Assembly: GCA_018401495.1 (NCBI GenBank)
Contig: JAGYJX010000006.1
Coordinates: 496,001 to 560,000, forward strand
From: Rhodospirillaceae bacterium
Lineage (GTDB): Bacteria > Pseudomonadota > Alphaproteobacteria > Thalassobaculales > Thalassobaculaceae
Direction of reading: 5' to 3'
Length of the DNA stretch: 64,000 nt
The position numbers and the translations under genes are program-made. The notes beneath the pieces are model-generated. The model made no database searches and had not been told where the DNA came from. It saw only the letters and a program-made list of their open reading frames with translations. This document shows positions 1 to 8,522 of the stretch, piece by piece (within the stretch, counting starts at the first letter, position 1; each line of letters begins with the position of its first letter).

Positions 1-717
1 AAGAGCCTAATCAATGGGGTCGAGCGCACGTGCCTCTGGATCAATGATAACCAAAGCGCACTAGCAGAATCCATCCCGCTGATCGCACAACGGCTAGAAG
101 CCATTCGTGAGTACCGCGAAACCGGCAGCGAGCGCGGGAAACTGGGCATTGCGACGCCCTATAAGTTCGAGCGTACCATCACCGGCAGGGAAACTCAGAT
201 TGTAGTGCCGCGTGTATTTTCTGAGAGAAGGCCATACGTAACCGCTGACTACATTTCGAGCGAAACCATCGTGTCCGATGCCGCTCAGGCTATTTACGAT
301 GCGCCTATATATATACTGTCGGTACTTAGTTCCCGCATGCACCTGGCTTGGATCGGCGTAACTTCCGGCCGAATGAAGTCGGACCTCAGATACTCCACAG
401 GAGTCTGTTACAATAGTTTTCCGCTGCCGACTCTCACCGACAAAAACAAGGCCGACCTGATGCGCTGCGCAGAGGATATTCTGCTGGCGCGCGAGGCGCA
501 TTTCCCGGCAACCCTTGCCGAACTTTACGATCCCGACTCCATGCCGACGAACCTGCGCGAGGCGCATGAGCGCAACGACGAGGTGCTGGAGCGCATCTAT
601 ATCGGCCGTCGCTTCCGCAACGACACCGAGCGGCTTGAGAAACTGTTCGAACTTTACACGAAGATGACCGCTGGGGTGACTGCGAAAAAAAAGCATAAGG
701 CAGGGGCGCGTTCATGA
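1..717 (+). CDS. MmeI-like (type IIG-like) DNA methyltransferase, C-terminal part, cut by window edge
   Basis: The frame is open from base 1 and ends at 717, leaving 238 residues with no start in the window. The visible part resembles the target-recognition and C-terminal helical regions of MmeI-type, class I SAM-dependent DNA methyltransferases: a GKLGIATPYKFERT stretch, then a YNSFPLP motif that typically opens the C-terminal helical spacer, then a charged end with LEKLFELYTKM. Such proteins methylate adenine in a specific DNA site and some also cut. The N-terminal nuclease and catalytic methylase motifs would lie upstream, so whether it is a cutter or only a modifier cannot be told here. 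The stop overlaps the next gene's ATG by four bases, so it heads the defence-type operon that runs to 8119. Family assignment is by pattern recognition of the C-terminal half. Confidence 0.75.
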   Translation, partial: KSLINGVERTCLWINDNQSALAESIPLIAQRLEAIREYRETGSERGKLGIATPYKFERTITGRETQIVVPRVFSERRPYVTADYISSETIVSDAAQAIYDAPIYILSVLSSRMHLAWIGVTSGRMKSDLRYSTGVCYNSFPLPTLTDKNKADLMRCAEDILLAREAHFPATLAELYDPDSMPTNLREAHERNDEVLERIYIGRRFRNDTERLEKLFELYTKMTAGVTAKKKHKAGARS

Positions 718-982
718 CACGTAAAGATACGAAGATGTTCGGTATCGATTCCGTTGATGACTATCTCAGAGTCTGTGAGCTGGCCGTTTCGGAGCTTGAA
801 GCAGATCAGGATAATGTGTTGCGAGCCTTTGCGGCGATACTGGCGCTAAACCATATTATTGACTGGCTTCAGCACAAACTTACAGACGTTCAGCGTACAT
901 CTCTTGGCATCTTTCGCTCGAATGTCGGTGACCCGGTGAAGGGGCATTTCGAAAGCCAAAATAGCGACATCAAGCGAATTCG

Positions 983-2477
983 GGCTCTTTTGAATTTCGA
1001 GTGGGCTATGCGGCCTGCGGGTTGATCCGGGTGAAGTCGAGTTTTCCGGCGATGAGGAAGAGTACGGTGCGCATGGTGGCGAACCGGGTGTAGCCGCGGG
1101 CCTTGCGTTTGGCGGCCTGAAACAGGCCATTGAGCGCCTCGATGAAGCCGTTGGTCTGGCGGGTCTGGGTCCAGGCGACGATGCCGTCGAAGTGCCTACG
1201 GATCATCCTGGCGACGTCTTTCATCGGCTCGACCTTGGAACGCAGGACGTTGGTGCACCACTGCTTGAGCATGGCGGAGACGACGTTGATCTGCTTGCGC
1301 TCGAGGATGTCGCGCAAATTCTCACGGTAGAGCCAGGCGCGCGGCGTGCGTTTGGTGGCGACCTGAGCGATCAACGCGTCAAGGTCGGCCCGGCCCTCGT
1401 CAGTCAGCCGGTCGCGGTCTTTGAGCAGCTTCCAGCGCAGCCCCTTGAGGCTCGGATCGGTTCGCTGCTCGATGCGCCTGGTCTGATCGACGGCGGCGGA
1501 CGCATGGGCGACGACGTGGAATTTGTCGAAGGTGATGCGCGCGTTGGGCAACTGCCTGGCCACGCCCTTGATGAAGGCCGGCGACATGTCGATGCTCACC
1601 GAGCGGACCTGCTCGGGCATGGCTTTGTGCTCGGCCAGGTATTCGGCGAAGTGGGTGATGGTTTTGGCGTCCTTGCCTTCGGTGACGAACACCACCTTGC
1701 GCTCATCCATATCGGCGGCGATGGTCAGGTAGTTGTGGCCGCGCCGGCAGGAGGTCTCGTCGATCGCCACCGCCGTCACCGTCGACAGATCGGCCTCGGC
1801 CAGGGCGAGATCGACATAGCGCGAACAGATCGCATGGACGCGATGCCAGGACAGGCCGACCAGCTTGGCCACGGCGGCAAAGGTCATCTGCCGGGCCATG
1901 GCCAGCACCAGCGCCTCGAACAGCAGGGTGAAGCCGGCGAGCTTGCCGAACCACTCGGGCTCGACCTGCACGACCCGCCCGTCGGGCAGCTTCACGCGAG
2001 GCGTTCTGACCTCCAGGAAGCATTCGTGCTGGAAGAAGTTCAGATGCCGCAGGCGCTTGATCTGGGTGTCGTGGACCGGATGCACGCCTGCCACGCCGGC
2101 CGCCGGAAACCGTGTCCCGGCGACGAAATCGACACCGATCGTCAGGGTCTTCTCGGCCGCGTCGAAGTCGACGCCGTTGACGTACCACGGCTCGGCAATG
2201 CCCAAGGCCACCTCGAAGAGTTGGTTCTGCATGCCCCGCACTCGCCTCCAGAGCCCCACCTGCACCCAGCATGGCCAGGCGGGGATCGGCCATCAAGGAC
2301 GCTTCGCGCCGCTGCGCGGTGGCCTCCGGCCATCCTTGACCGCCGATCCCCGCCTGGCCCCGCAGAAGGCAGGTCGGGACGAAGGGATGGTCTCGCCGGT
2401 CGAACAAAGGGATCGATGCAGGCCCGTCGTCAGGCCCCAGCTCGACAGCCGCTACCCACTCGGATTTCAAAAGAGGC
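983..2477 (-). mobile_element. ISL3-family insertion sequence (1495 bp)
   Basis: The ends are imperfect inverted repeats: 983-1005 and 2455-2477 match at 20 of 23 positions, beginning GGCTCTTTTGAA on the left and GCCTCTTTTGAA when the right end is read inward. The element is flanked by an exact 8-bp direct repeat, CGAATTCG, at 975-982 and 2478-2485, the duplication size typical of ISL3. One transposase gene on the minus strand fills most of it and its stop codon touches the left inverted repeat. A strong internal inverted repeat lies between the transposase and the right end: GGCGGGGATCGGC-type sequence near 2278-2291 and its complement near 2340-2354. The element lies inside the second gene of the defence operon. 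Confidence 0.9.
1006..2232 (-). CDS. ISL3-family transposase
   Basis: This DDE transposase of about 408 residues moves the surrounding element. The visible signature is the ISL3 core: AIDETSCRRGHNY with the first catalytic aspartate, the SIDMSPAFIKG segment with the second, the TFDKFHVV box and the C-terminal NGFIEALN segment carrying the glutamate. The central VGLSWHRVHAICSRY stretch looks like the family's helix-turn-helix. I prefer the ATG at 2232, which reads MQNQLFEVAL and has GGAGG upstream; an in-frame GTG at 2265 would add eleven residues. The frame is intact, so the element may still be active. Confidence 0.9.
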   Translation of the reverse strand: MQNQLFEVALGIAEPWYVNGVDFDAAEKTLTIGVDFVAGTRFPAAGVAGVHPVHDTQIKRLRHLNFFQHECFLEVRTPRVKLPDGRVVQVEPEWFGKLAGFTLLFEALVLAMARQMTFAAVAKLVGLSWHRVHAICSRYVDLALAEADLSTVTAVAIDETSCRRGHNYLTIAADMDERKVVFVTEGKDAKTITHFAEYLAEHKAMPEQVRSVSIDMSPAFIKGVARQLPNARITFDKFHVVAHASAAVDQTRRIEQRTDPSLKGLRWKLLKDRDRLTDEGRADLDALIAQVATKRTPRAWLYRENLRDILERKQINVVSAMLKQWCTNVLRSKVEPMKDVARMIRRHFDGIVAWTQTRQTNGFIEALNGLFQAAKRKARGYTRFATMRTVLFLIAGKLDFTRINPQAA

Positions 2478-2712
2478 CGAATTCGTGACATCGCTAATGG
2501 ATTCAAGCATCTGCGTCCAACACACTCGACTGATCGAGTCGCCGGCTACGGGATGGGTCCATATAGCGTCGGCCCCTATGGCGCGCCCTATCTCCTCATC
2601 GATCTCGGAGACCATCTGCCAGCGGAGGAGCGCTGGGACGTGGGGTTGGATCTCTGCAAACGCACCTTGGAATGGTGGCGGAACCAGCTTTCTTCTGTCG
2701 GGGGAGGTTTCA

Positions 2713-4584
2713 ATGGCACTCCATAAGTCCGTTCCCTCGGTCTCTGTCTCCTACGCCCGCACCGGCGGGTCGACGAAGTCCAATGCGCTCGGTATGCGGC
2801 CGATGCAGGAGCGCGCCTATGAGAAGCGGGGCGAGCAGTATCTTCTCATCAAGTCACCGCCGGCTTCGGGCAAGAGCCGGGCGCTGATGTTCATTGCGCT
2901 GGACAAATTGCACAATCAGGGGCTCCGGCAGGCGATCATCGTCGTGCCGGAAAAGTCCATCGGCGCGAGCTTCAATGACGAGCCGCTGACCCGCTTCGGC
3001 TTTTGGGCCGACTGGACGGTGGCCCCGAAATGGAACCTTTGCAACGCGCCGGGCGCGGACAACGGCGGCAAGGTGGGGTCGGTGAGGGCCTTCCTCGACA
3101 GTGCCGACAAGGTTCTGGTCTGCACCCACGCGACCTTCCGATTTGCGGTCGACCGGTTCGGGGTGGAGGCCTTCGATGGCCGCCTGATCGCTGTCGACGA
3201 GTTCCACCACGTCTCCGCCAACCCGGACAATAAGTTGGGCCTGCATCTGGGCCAGTTCATCACCCGCGACCGGGTGCATATCGTGGCAATGACCGGGTCG
3301 TACTTCCGGGGTGACGCCGAAGCCGTCCTGATGCCGCAGGACGAAGCGAAATTCGATACCGTCACCTACACCTACTATGAACAGCTCAACGGCTACGAGT
3401 ATCTGAAGCAGCTCGATATCGGCTATTACTTCTATGCCGGCTCCTACGCCGATGACATCGTGAAGGTGCTCGACCCCGCCGAGAAGACCATCGTCCATAT
3501 CCCGAGCGTCAATTCGCGCGAAAGCACGAAGGACAAGATCAGGGAGGTCGAGCACATCATCGAGGCACTGGGGGATTGGCAGGAGATCGACCCCGCGACC
3601 GGGTTCCATCTGGTCCGGACGCCTGACGGCCGCGTGCTCCGTATCGCCGATCTGGTTGACGACGATGTCGCCAAGCGCGACCGCGTTTCCGCTGCATTGA
3701 AGGACCCGGCCCAGAAGAACAACCGCGACCACGTCGACATCATCATCGCTCTCGGCATGGCGAAGGAAGGGTTCGACTGGATTTGGTGCCAGCACGCGCT
3801 GACCGTGGGATACCGCTCCAGCCTGACCGAGATCGTGCAGATCATCGGCCGCGCCACCCGCGATGCACCTGGCAAGACCCGCGCGCGGTTCACCAACCTG
3901 ATCGCTGAGCCGGACGCGTCCGAGGCGGCCGTGACGGAGGCGGTCAATGACACGCTGAAAGCCATTGCCGCCAGCCTGCTGATGGAGCAGGTGCTCGCGC
4001 CGCGCTTCGAGTTCAAGCCGAAGAACCCAAACAACGAGGCCACACCCGGCTTCGACTATGGCGAAGGCGGCTACGATCCGAAGAAGTGCAATGTCGGCTT
4101 CAACGGGCAGAGCGGCCAGTTCGAGATCGAAATCAAGGGTCTCGTCGCGCCGAAGAGCCCAGAGGCGCAGCGCATCTGCAGCCAGGACCTGAACGAGGTG
4201 ATCGCCGCCTTCGTGCAGGACAAGCCGTCGATCGCACGCGTGGCCTGTTCTGACGGCGAGCACGCCGGTGGAGAGACCCTGGCCGAGGAACTCACCCAAC
4301 TCCGCATGGGCAAGATCGTCAAGGACAAGTATCCCGAACTCGACGAGGCCGATCAGGAGGCGGTCCGTCAGCACGCCGTCGCCGCCTTGAACCTTGTCCA
4401 GAAGGCCAAGGAGGCCGCCCTGGGCGGCGCGGCCGACGGCGACGGGGACAAGAGCCCGAACACCGCCTTCGTGGAGGGTGTGCGGAAATTCGCCATGGAC
4501 GTTCGCGAACTCGACATCGACCTGATCGACCGCATCAATCCCTTCGGGGGAGGCTTCATGCCGCCATCCGCCGGGCATCCATGA
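2713..4584 (+). CDS. SF2 DEAD/DEAH-type helicase of the defence operon
   Basis: This 623-aa superfamily 2 ATPase would translocate on or remodel nucleic acid. Motifs are visible in order: Walker A PPASGKS near residue 48, motif II DEFHH near 162 (a DEAH variant), motif III MTGSY near 193, motif V around MAKEGFDW near 349 and motif VI QIIGRATR near 376. The roughly 200 residues after the helicase core have no feature I recognise. The ATG at 2713 is set by GGGGGAGG just upstream and overlaps the previous stop by 14 bases. The open frame extends far upstream through the insertion sequence, but that is an antisense artefact. In this context it probably supplies the motor for a restriction-like system with the methyltransferase and GIY-YIG nuclease. 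The gene is intact although the upstream insertion may be polar. Confidence 0.85.
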   Translation: MALHKSVPSVSVSYARTGGSTKSNALGMRPMQERAYEKRGEQYLLIKSPPASGKSRALMFIALDKLHNQGLRQAIIVVPEKSIGASFNDEPLTRFGFWADWTVAPKWNLCNAPGADNGGKVGSVRAFLDSADKVLVCTHATFRFAVDRFGVEAFDGRLIAVDEFHHVSANPDNKLGLHLGQFITRDRVHIVAMTGSYFRGDAEAVLMPQDEAKFDTVTYTYYEQLNGYEYLKQLDIGYYFYAGSYADDIVKVLDPAEKTIVHIPSVNSRESTKDKIREVEHIIEALGDWQEIDPATGFHLVRTPDGRVLRIADLVDDDVAKRDRVSAALKDPAQKNNRDHVDIIIALGMAKEGFDWIWCQHALTVGYRSSLTEIVQIIGRATRDAPGKTRARFTNLIAEPDASEAAVTEAVNDTLKAIAASLLMEQVLAPRFEFKPKNPNNEATPGFDYGEGGYDPKKCNVGFNGQSGQFEIEIKGLVAPKSPEAQRICSQDLNEVIAAFVQDKPSIARVACSDGEHAGGETLAEELTQLRMGKIVKDKYPELDEADQEAVRQHAVAALNLVQKAKEAALGGAADGDGDKSPNTAFVEGVRKFAMDVRELDIDLIDRINPFGGGFMPPSAGHP

Positions 4585-6038
4585 GCGAGGAGAGCCTGAA
4601 GCAGCGCGGCGGCCGTGATCGGGGGCTGGTACCTTGCGTGAATCTGACGATCGAGGAGGCGCGGGACCTTGCCAAACGGGCGCTGGCGTTCAAGCGGGAG
4701 CGCGGCCGGCTGCCGTCGATCACCTCCCCGGACGCCTGGGAAAAGCGCATGGCCGAAGGGGTGGCGTTCCCGCCCGCGGATGAAAGCAGGAGGCCGCGCG
4801 CGGCTGGCGGGCTTCACCGACAGAGGACGACGCGCTCCTGGAAGAGCTCGGCGTCGAAGCGGTCGACGGAGAGGCGATCTGAGCGCGGACCCCGCGCGAG
4901 GAGCGGGTGATCGCCGGCTTCGAGGAGATTCAGCGCTTCGTCGAAAAGCACGGCCGCGCCCCGCAGCATGGTGAGGACCGCGACATCTTCGAGCGGCTCT
5001 ACGCCGTGCGTCTCGGACCGCCTGGGCGCGAGCTGGCCGACTGCCGCGCCCCTGGTCGAGCCGCGCGACCACCAGGGGCCGCTCGACAACGGCGGGAGCA
5101 TGCGCTGACGTTCTCGCCGAAGGTCGGGCGACGACCATCGACGACGACGAGCTTCTTGCGGAGCTTGGTATCAGTACCGCAGCGCCGGTCGATATCACCG
5201 ACCTCCGGCACGTCCGCTCGGCGGCGGAGAAGCGCGCCGCCGAAGAAATCGCCGCCCGCGACACATGCGAGGATTTCGACCGCTTCAGGCCCCTGTTTGA
5301 GCAGGTTCAGAAGGAGCTGAGCGCCGGGCTGCGGCAGACAAGGCGATTCGAGCGCAAGTCCGAAATCGCCCCCGGCCGGTTCTACATCCTCGGCGGTCAG
5401 AAGGCCTATGTGGCGGCAATGGAAGAGGCGTTCACCAACGAGCAGGGCAAGCTGGATGCCCGGCTCCGCGTGATTTTCGACAACGGGACCGAGAGCAACC
5501 TGCTAATGCGGTCGCTTCAGAAGGCGCTGCAACAGGACCCGGCCGGCCGGCGGATCATTGAACCGTCGGCTGGGTGCCGCTCTTCGCCGACCAGAACGAG
5601 GACGGCGACGAGGCCTCGGGCGTCATCTATGTGCTGCGGAGCAAATCGGACCATCCGACCGTCGCGGCGCATCGGGAGGTGCTGCACAAGATCGGCGTCA
5701 CCGGCGGCGATATCGCCCGGCGGATCGCCAACGCCCGGCTCGATCCGACCTTCCTGATGGCGGATGTCGAGGTTGTCGCGACCTATGAGCTGTTCAACAT
5801 CAACCGCTCACGGCTCGAAAATCTCATCCACCGCATTTTCGATCCGGCGCGTCTCGACATCGCGATCAAGGACCGCTTCGGCAACCCCGTTATCCCGCGC
5901 GAATGGTTCCTCGTGCCGATCTTCGCAATCGACGAAGCGATTGAAAGGATCAGAGACGGGTCGATAACGAAATATGTCTACAGCGGAGAAAAATCTCGGC
6001 TGATCTTACTCAATGCAGATGTTGAAACTATCGCATGA
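4581..6038 (+). pseudogene. GIY-YIG (T5orf172-like) nuclease, multiply frameshifted as read
   Basis: The start ATG overlaps the helicase stop (ATGA) and the last codons overlap the RT start. Between these points the protein can be followed only by changing frame at about 4,800, 4,822, 4,875-4,895, 5,020, 5,100-5,115 and 5,570. The reconstructed chain is about 485 residues: an N-terminal helical region with two HGR/RGR-type repeat segments (around 4,650-4,760 and 4,920-5,000), a middle part, and a C-terminal GIY-YIG domain from about 5,605. There VIYVLRS is the GIY strand, KIGVTGG the YIG strand, and the ENLIHRIF helix carries the catalytic glutamate. This is the T5orf172/MUG113 flavour of nuclease. 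The number of breaks is high for sequencing error alone, so true decay of this gene cannot be excluded. Confidence 0.7.
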
Positions 6039-8119
6039 GCGATCTTGATGCAGTATTTGACCTAAAGAATCTGCGGCGGTCATATCGATGGATATTGTCC
6101 AACCCGGACGCACAGTATAAGGCGTACTTTCGGGATTCATATGATGCTTTTGCAATTGCATCAGACACGCATCTCAAATGGATTCGTAAAGAAGGCTTGA
6201 AGGAACGTTATGAGGCTTCTCATGCATCAAAGCTCTTTCTGCCAAAGGCGTCCGGCACACTGCGTCCGATCACTCTTCTTACGGTCGAAGACCAAATCGT
6301 CTATCAGGCGTGTGTAAACTTGGTTGCGGACGCGCTCAAACGAAAAACCCGACATCGCTATGAGAAACGTGTCTTCGCTCACCTCTATGGCGGAAAGTCA
6401 TCACAATTCTTTTATATGCAGTGGAAACGAAGTTACAGAAAGTTTGGGAACAAGGTTGAAAAATCATTCATAGATGGGTACGACTACATCGCCAACTTTG
6501 ACCTAGCCGCGTTTTACGATTCAATTGATCATCATGTGCTCCGGCACTTTCTCATCGCCCTCAATATTAACGAGGATACTGTTAACTTTCTTCTGCAGTG
6601 TCTAAAAATCTGGACATCTAATACTTGGAGTACCGGCAACGAAAGTATCTATCACGGACATGGAATTCCCCAGGGACCACTTGCGTCTGGCATGCTCTCC
6701 GAAGCTGTGTTGCAGCATCTCGACCTAAAGGGAGAAAGGGGGAGGAAAACCATTTATCTCCGCTATGTTGACGATATCAAGATTTTAGCGAAGAACGAAG
6801 GTGATCTGCGGCGAAAACTTATTGCACTCGATATCGCATCCAAGGAGATTGGCCTCTTTCCACAGACAGCCAAAATCAACATTAGAAAGATAGTCGATCC
6901 GCGAAATGAAATTAAGTCAATTAGCCGTCCGCCCGAACCATCGATCAAGCCTGTTGTGAGTCAGAATAAACTTATTCCACGCCTTTTAGAGATGACGCGT
7001 GGAGGGCGGGTCCAAACTGAAAATGTTACTCGGTTTAAGTACCTCTTGGCGCACGCAAATCCTTCACACCGGCTAAATGCGCGTCTAATGGCAGTGCTAT
7101 ATCGGCACCCTGAGCACGCTTCGGCCATTTGTCTATATATTGCTAAATATAATAGTATACCGGCGTCTCTTGCTAAAGCGATCGAGGGCTTCGTTTCGGG
7201 CAATGAACTATATCATTCGGTAAATGCGGATATTCTTCGGTCTTGCCTTGGGAAGTGTCCTCCCTCGAATACGGCATCGTTAGGAAGATTTTGTGCTGAC
7301 CGTTTGTTGAAACCCAAGTTTGGCATGATTCCATTGCAACCAAGCTACAAAGAGTCTTTAATCGGCTGGTCTCTAAACTCCAAATCTGTCACATTCGCGG
7401 ACTTCGATGCCCTTCTGTCAAACGAAAAAGATTGGTGGGTAAGGAAGTGTGCATTTCGAGAATTGACACCTGACCTCTTCGGTACTGCCACCTATGCAGA
7501 CTTCATCAATCGTCAGATGCGGAGCGGGGATTCGGAGGTTGCGCGCATTGCTGGTGGAAGATTGATTGACGCCAGATTAAAACTAAAATTGCCTTATGGT
7601 GATGTAGAGCCGACAACCAAGTATATGTTGAAGGTGGCGAGAATCATTCGCTCTGTTGGGCAACCATCAAGTCGGATCAATGAAATACTTTCGTACGTAT
7701 TGAACCGAAGACAAACAAATTACGAATGGAAGATTTTTTTTGGTTCAAAACATGGCCACGCCGAGCGCATGATGATTTTCCTCAAAAGGAATCGAGAGAC
7801 AAATATTGATGCGTTTCTGGTCCAGCTCGATAGTTGGTGCGATGAGGTGCTATTCCATATCTACTGTCGCGTAAAGCCGGGGACGCAGCGACCTTTCTAC
7901 GGCGCGGCTTTGGTGGATGCGAGGCTTCAGACGCTGTTTCCACAATTGACGTCCTGCTTTCTCAAGCTTCATAAGTTAAGACTCGAGTCGACGACTGCTC
8001 ATCCCCGGCACTTAAAGTCGGGTGCAGCTACGCGCAGACTGAAGCATCATGATTATTATTCTATAAGGGGTGATCTGATTCTGGCTTTTGACGAGTTAGA
8101 GTCGACATTCGTGCCTTGA
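6035..8119 (+). CDS. Defence-associated-type reverse transcriptase, 694 aa
   Basis: This RNA-directed DNA polymerase retains its catalytic core: FDLAAFYDSIDHHVL (motif A, two aspartates) near residue 154, GIPQGPLASG near 210, and the RYVDDIKI active-site box near 244. The palm is preceded by a fingers region with LRPITLLTVEDQIVYQA. The C-terminal 400 residues lack an endonuclease or maturase motif and look all-helical, with HEAT-like spacing (for example DWWVRKCAFREL near 470). This plan is known from abortive-infection and unknown-group (UG/DRT) reverse transcriptases. The start overlaps the GIY-YIG stop (ATGA), coupling it to the restriction-like genes. Base composition is clearly AT-richer than every neighbour, with many AAA, ATT and TTT codons, which indicates separate acquisition. 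It is not a group II intron or retron RT as far as I can see; the exact RT class is not assigned. Confidence 0.85.
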   Translation: MSDLDAVFDLKNLRRSYRWILSNPDAQYKAYFRDSYDAFAIASDTHLKWIRKEGLKERYEASHASKLFLPKASGTLRPITLLTVEDQIVYQACVNLVADALKRKTRHRYEKRVFAHLYGGKSSQFFYMQWKRSYRKFGNKVEKSFIDGYDYIANFDLAAFYDSIDHHVLRHFLIALNINEDTVNFLLQCLKIWTSNTWSTGNESIYHGHGIPQGPLASGMLSEAVLQHLDLKGERGRKTIYLRYVDDIKILAKNEGDLRRKLIALDIASKEIGLFPQTAKINIRKIVDPRNEIKSISRPPEPSIKPVVSQNKLIPRLLEMTRGGRVQTENVTRFKYLLAHANPSHRLNARLMAVLYRHPEHASAICLYIAKYNSIPASLAKAIEGFVSGNELYHSVNADILRSCLGKCPPSNTASLGRFCADRLLKPKFGMIPLQPSYKESLIGWSLNSKSVTFADFDALLSNEKDWWVRKCAFRELTPDLFGTATYADFINRQMRSGDSEVARIAGGRLIDARLKLKLPYGDVEPTTKYMLKVARIIRSVGQPSSRINEILSYVLNRRQTNYEWKIFFGSKHGHAERMMIFLKRNRETNIDAFLVQLDSWCDEVLFHIYCRVKPGTQRPFYGAALVDARLQTLFPQLTSCFLKLHKLRLESTTAHPRHLKSGAATRRLKHHDYYSIRGDLILAFDELESTFVP

Positions 8120-8522
8120 TCTATTCGCCATATCTCAATGTAGGTTCGGTTAGATTGTGCAGTGATTCGCGACTTATGTCCAAACTGATCTTGTTCCATG
8201 CAAAATTTCCGTGAAAAGCTATAAATGATTGATATCTGTACGGCTGTTTATGGCCAATGAGCAATCAAAGGGATTCTCTGCCGGGTGCGACCGTGCGGTC
8301 GCAAGCTTTTTGTCTCAGGGAGGGGCTCCGCCCCAGCCGGCGTCAAGCCGACCCGCTGACGCGGGCGGGCGGCGGCATACCCCGGCCTTCCTCCCTTTGG
8401 TCGTGCAGGCCGGGTGATCCCCCTCGCCACCGCCCGGACTTGACCCCGGACTCCCCGCTCCCCGGCGCGGGCCTCGCTTCGGGTTGCATCACGCAACCCG
8501 AACATGAGGAAAGGGAAGTCCG
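8120..8522. other. Gene-free boundary between RT operon and mobilisation module
   Basis: The first 160 bases keep the AT-rich character of the RT gene and have no convincing frame. At about 8,280 the composition switches abruptly to GC-rich sequence of the mobilisation module, marking a junction of differently derived DNA. The terminator-like hairpin at 8286-8312 lies at the switch. The rest (8,313-8,522) is GC-rich leader of the antirestriction gene, with small inverted repeats around 8,322-8,375 and a GGAAAG element at 8,510-8,515. Confidence 0.6.
8286..8312 (+). terminator. Hairpin terminator after the RT operon
   Basis: A perfect 7-bp stem, TGCGACC (8286-8292) and GGTCGCA (8297-8303) around loop GTGC, is followed by AGCTTTTTG. 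This is a reasonable Rho-independent terminator for the defence operon, 166 bases after the RT stop. A role in the leader of the following gene is also possible. Confidence 0.6.

Larger units (their letters stand above)
714..2726 (+). pseudogene. Unknown 169-aa operon protein interrupted by an ISL3 element
   Basis: The ATG at 714 overlaps the methyltransferase stop. The frame runs to 982, is broken by the insertion sequence at 983-2477, and resumes at 2486 after the second copy of the 8-bp duplication. Joining 714-982 to 2486-2726 gives an uninterrupted 169-aa protein whose stop (2724-2726) overlaps the helicase start. That restored frame is strong evidence that the gene is real and the insertion recent. 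The protein is helical in its first half; the rejoined junction reads RIRDIANGFKHLRP, a motif reminiscent of HEPN-like or helical accessory proteins, but the spacing does not match the canonical HEPN R-x4-6-H and I do not claim that family. As it stands the gene ends a few codons into the element (stop at 1023-1025). Confidence 0.75.

Noticed and set aside
1192-2700. Long plus-strand frame running through the insertion sequence into the helicase
   Set aside because: It is antisense to a complete ISL3 transposase and only becomes protein-like after the ATG at 2713; high GC removes stops.
2854-4578. 574-residue minus-strand frame opposite the helicase
   Set aside because: Repetitive low-complexity composition, no family motif and the sense strand has all helicase motifs.
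6035-8119. Group II intron or retron reading of the reverse transcriptase
   Set aside because: No maturase or HNH domain, no intron RNA-like domain V or msr-msd structure noticed nearby, and the gene is coupled to an operon.
1-8119. Assignment to BREX, DISARM or Druantia
   Set aside because: None of the marker genes (PglZ/BrxC, DrmA/DrmB, DruE) is visible, although the left side is cut and cannot be excluded there.
8229-8417. 62-residue frame between RT and ArdC genes
   Set aside because: Spans the terminator and the composition switch, with no ribosome site or family match.
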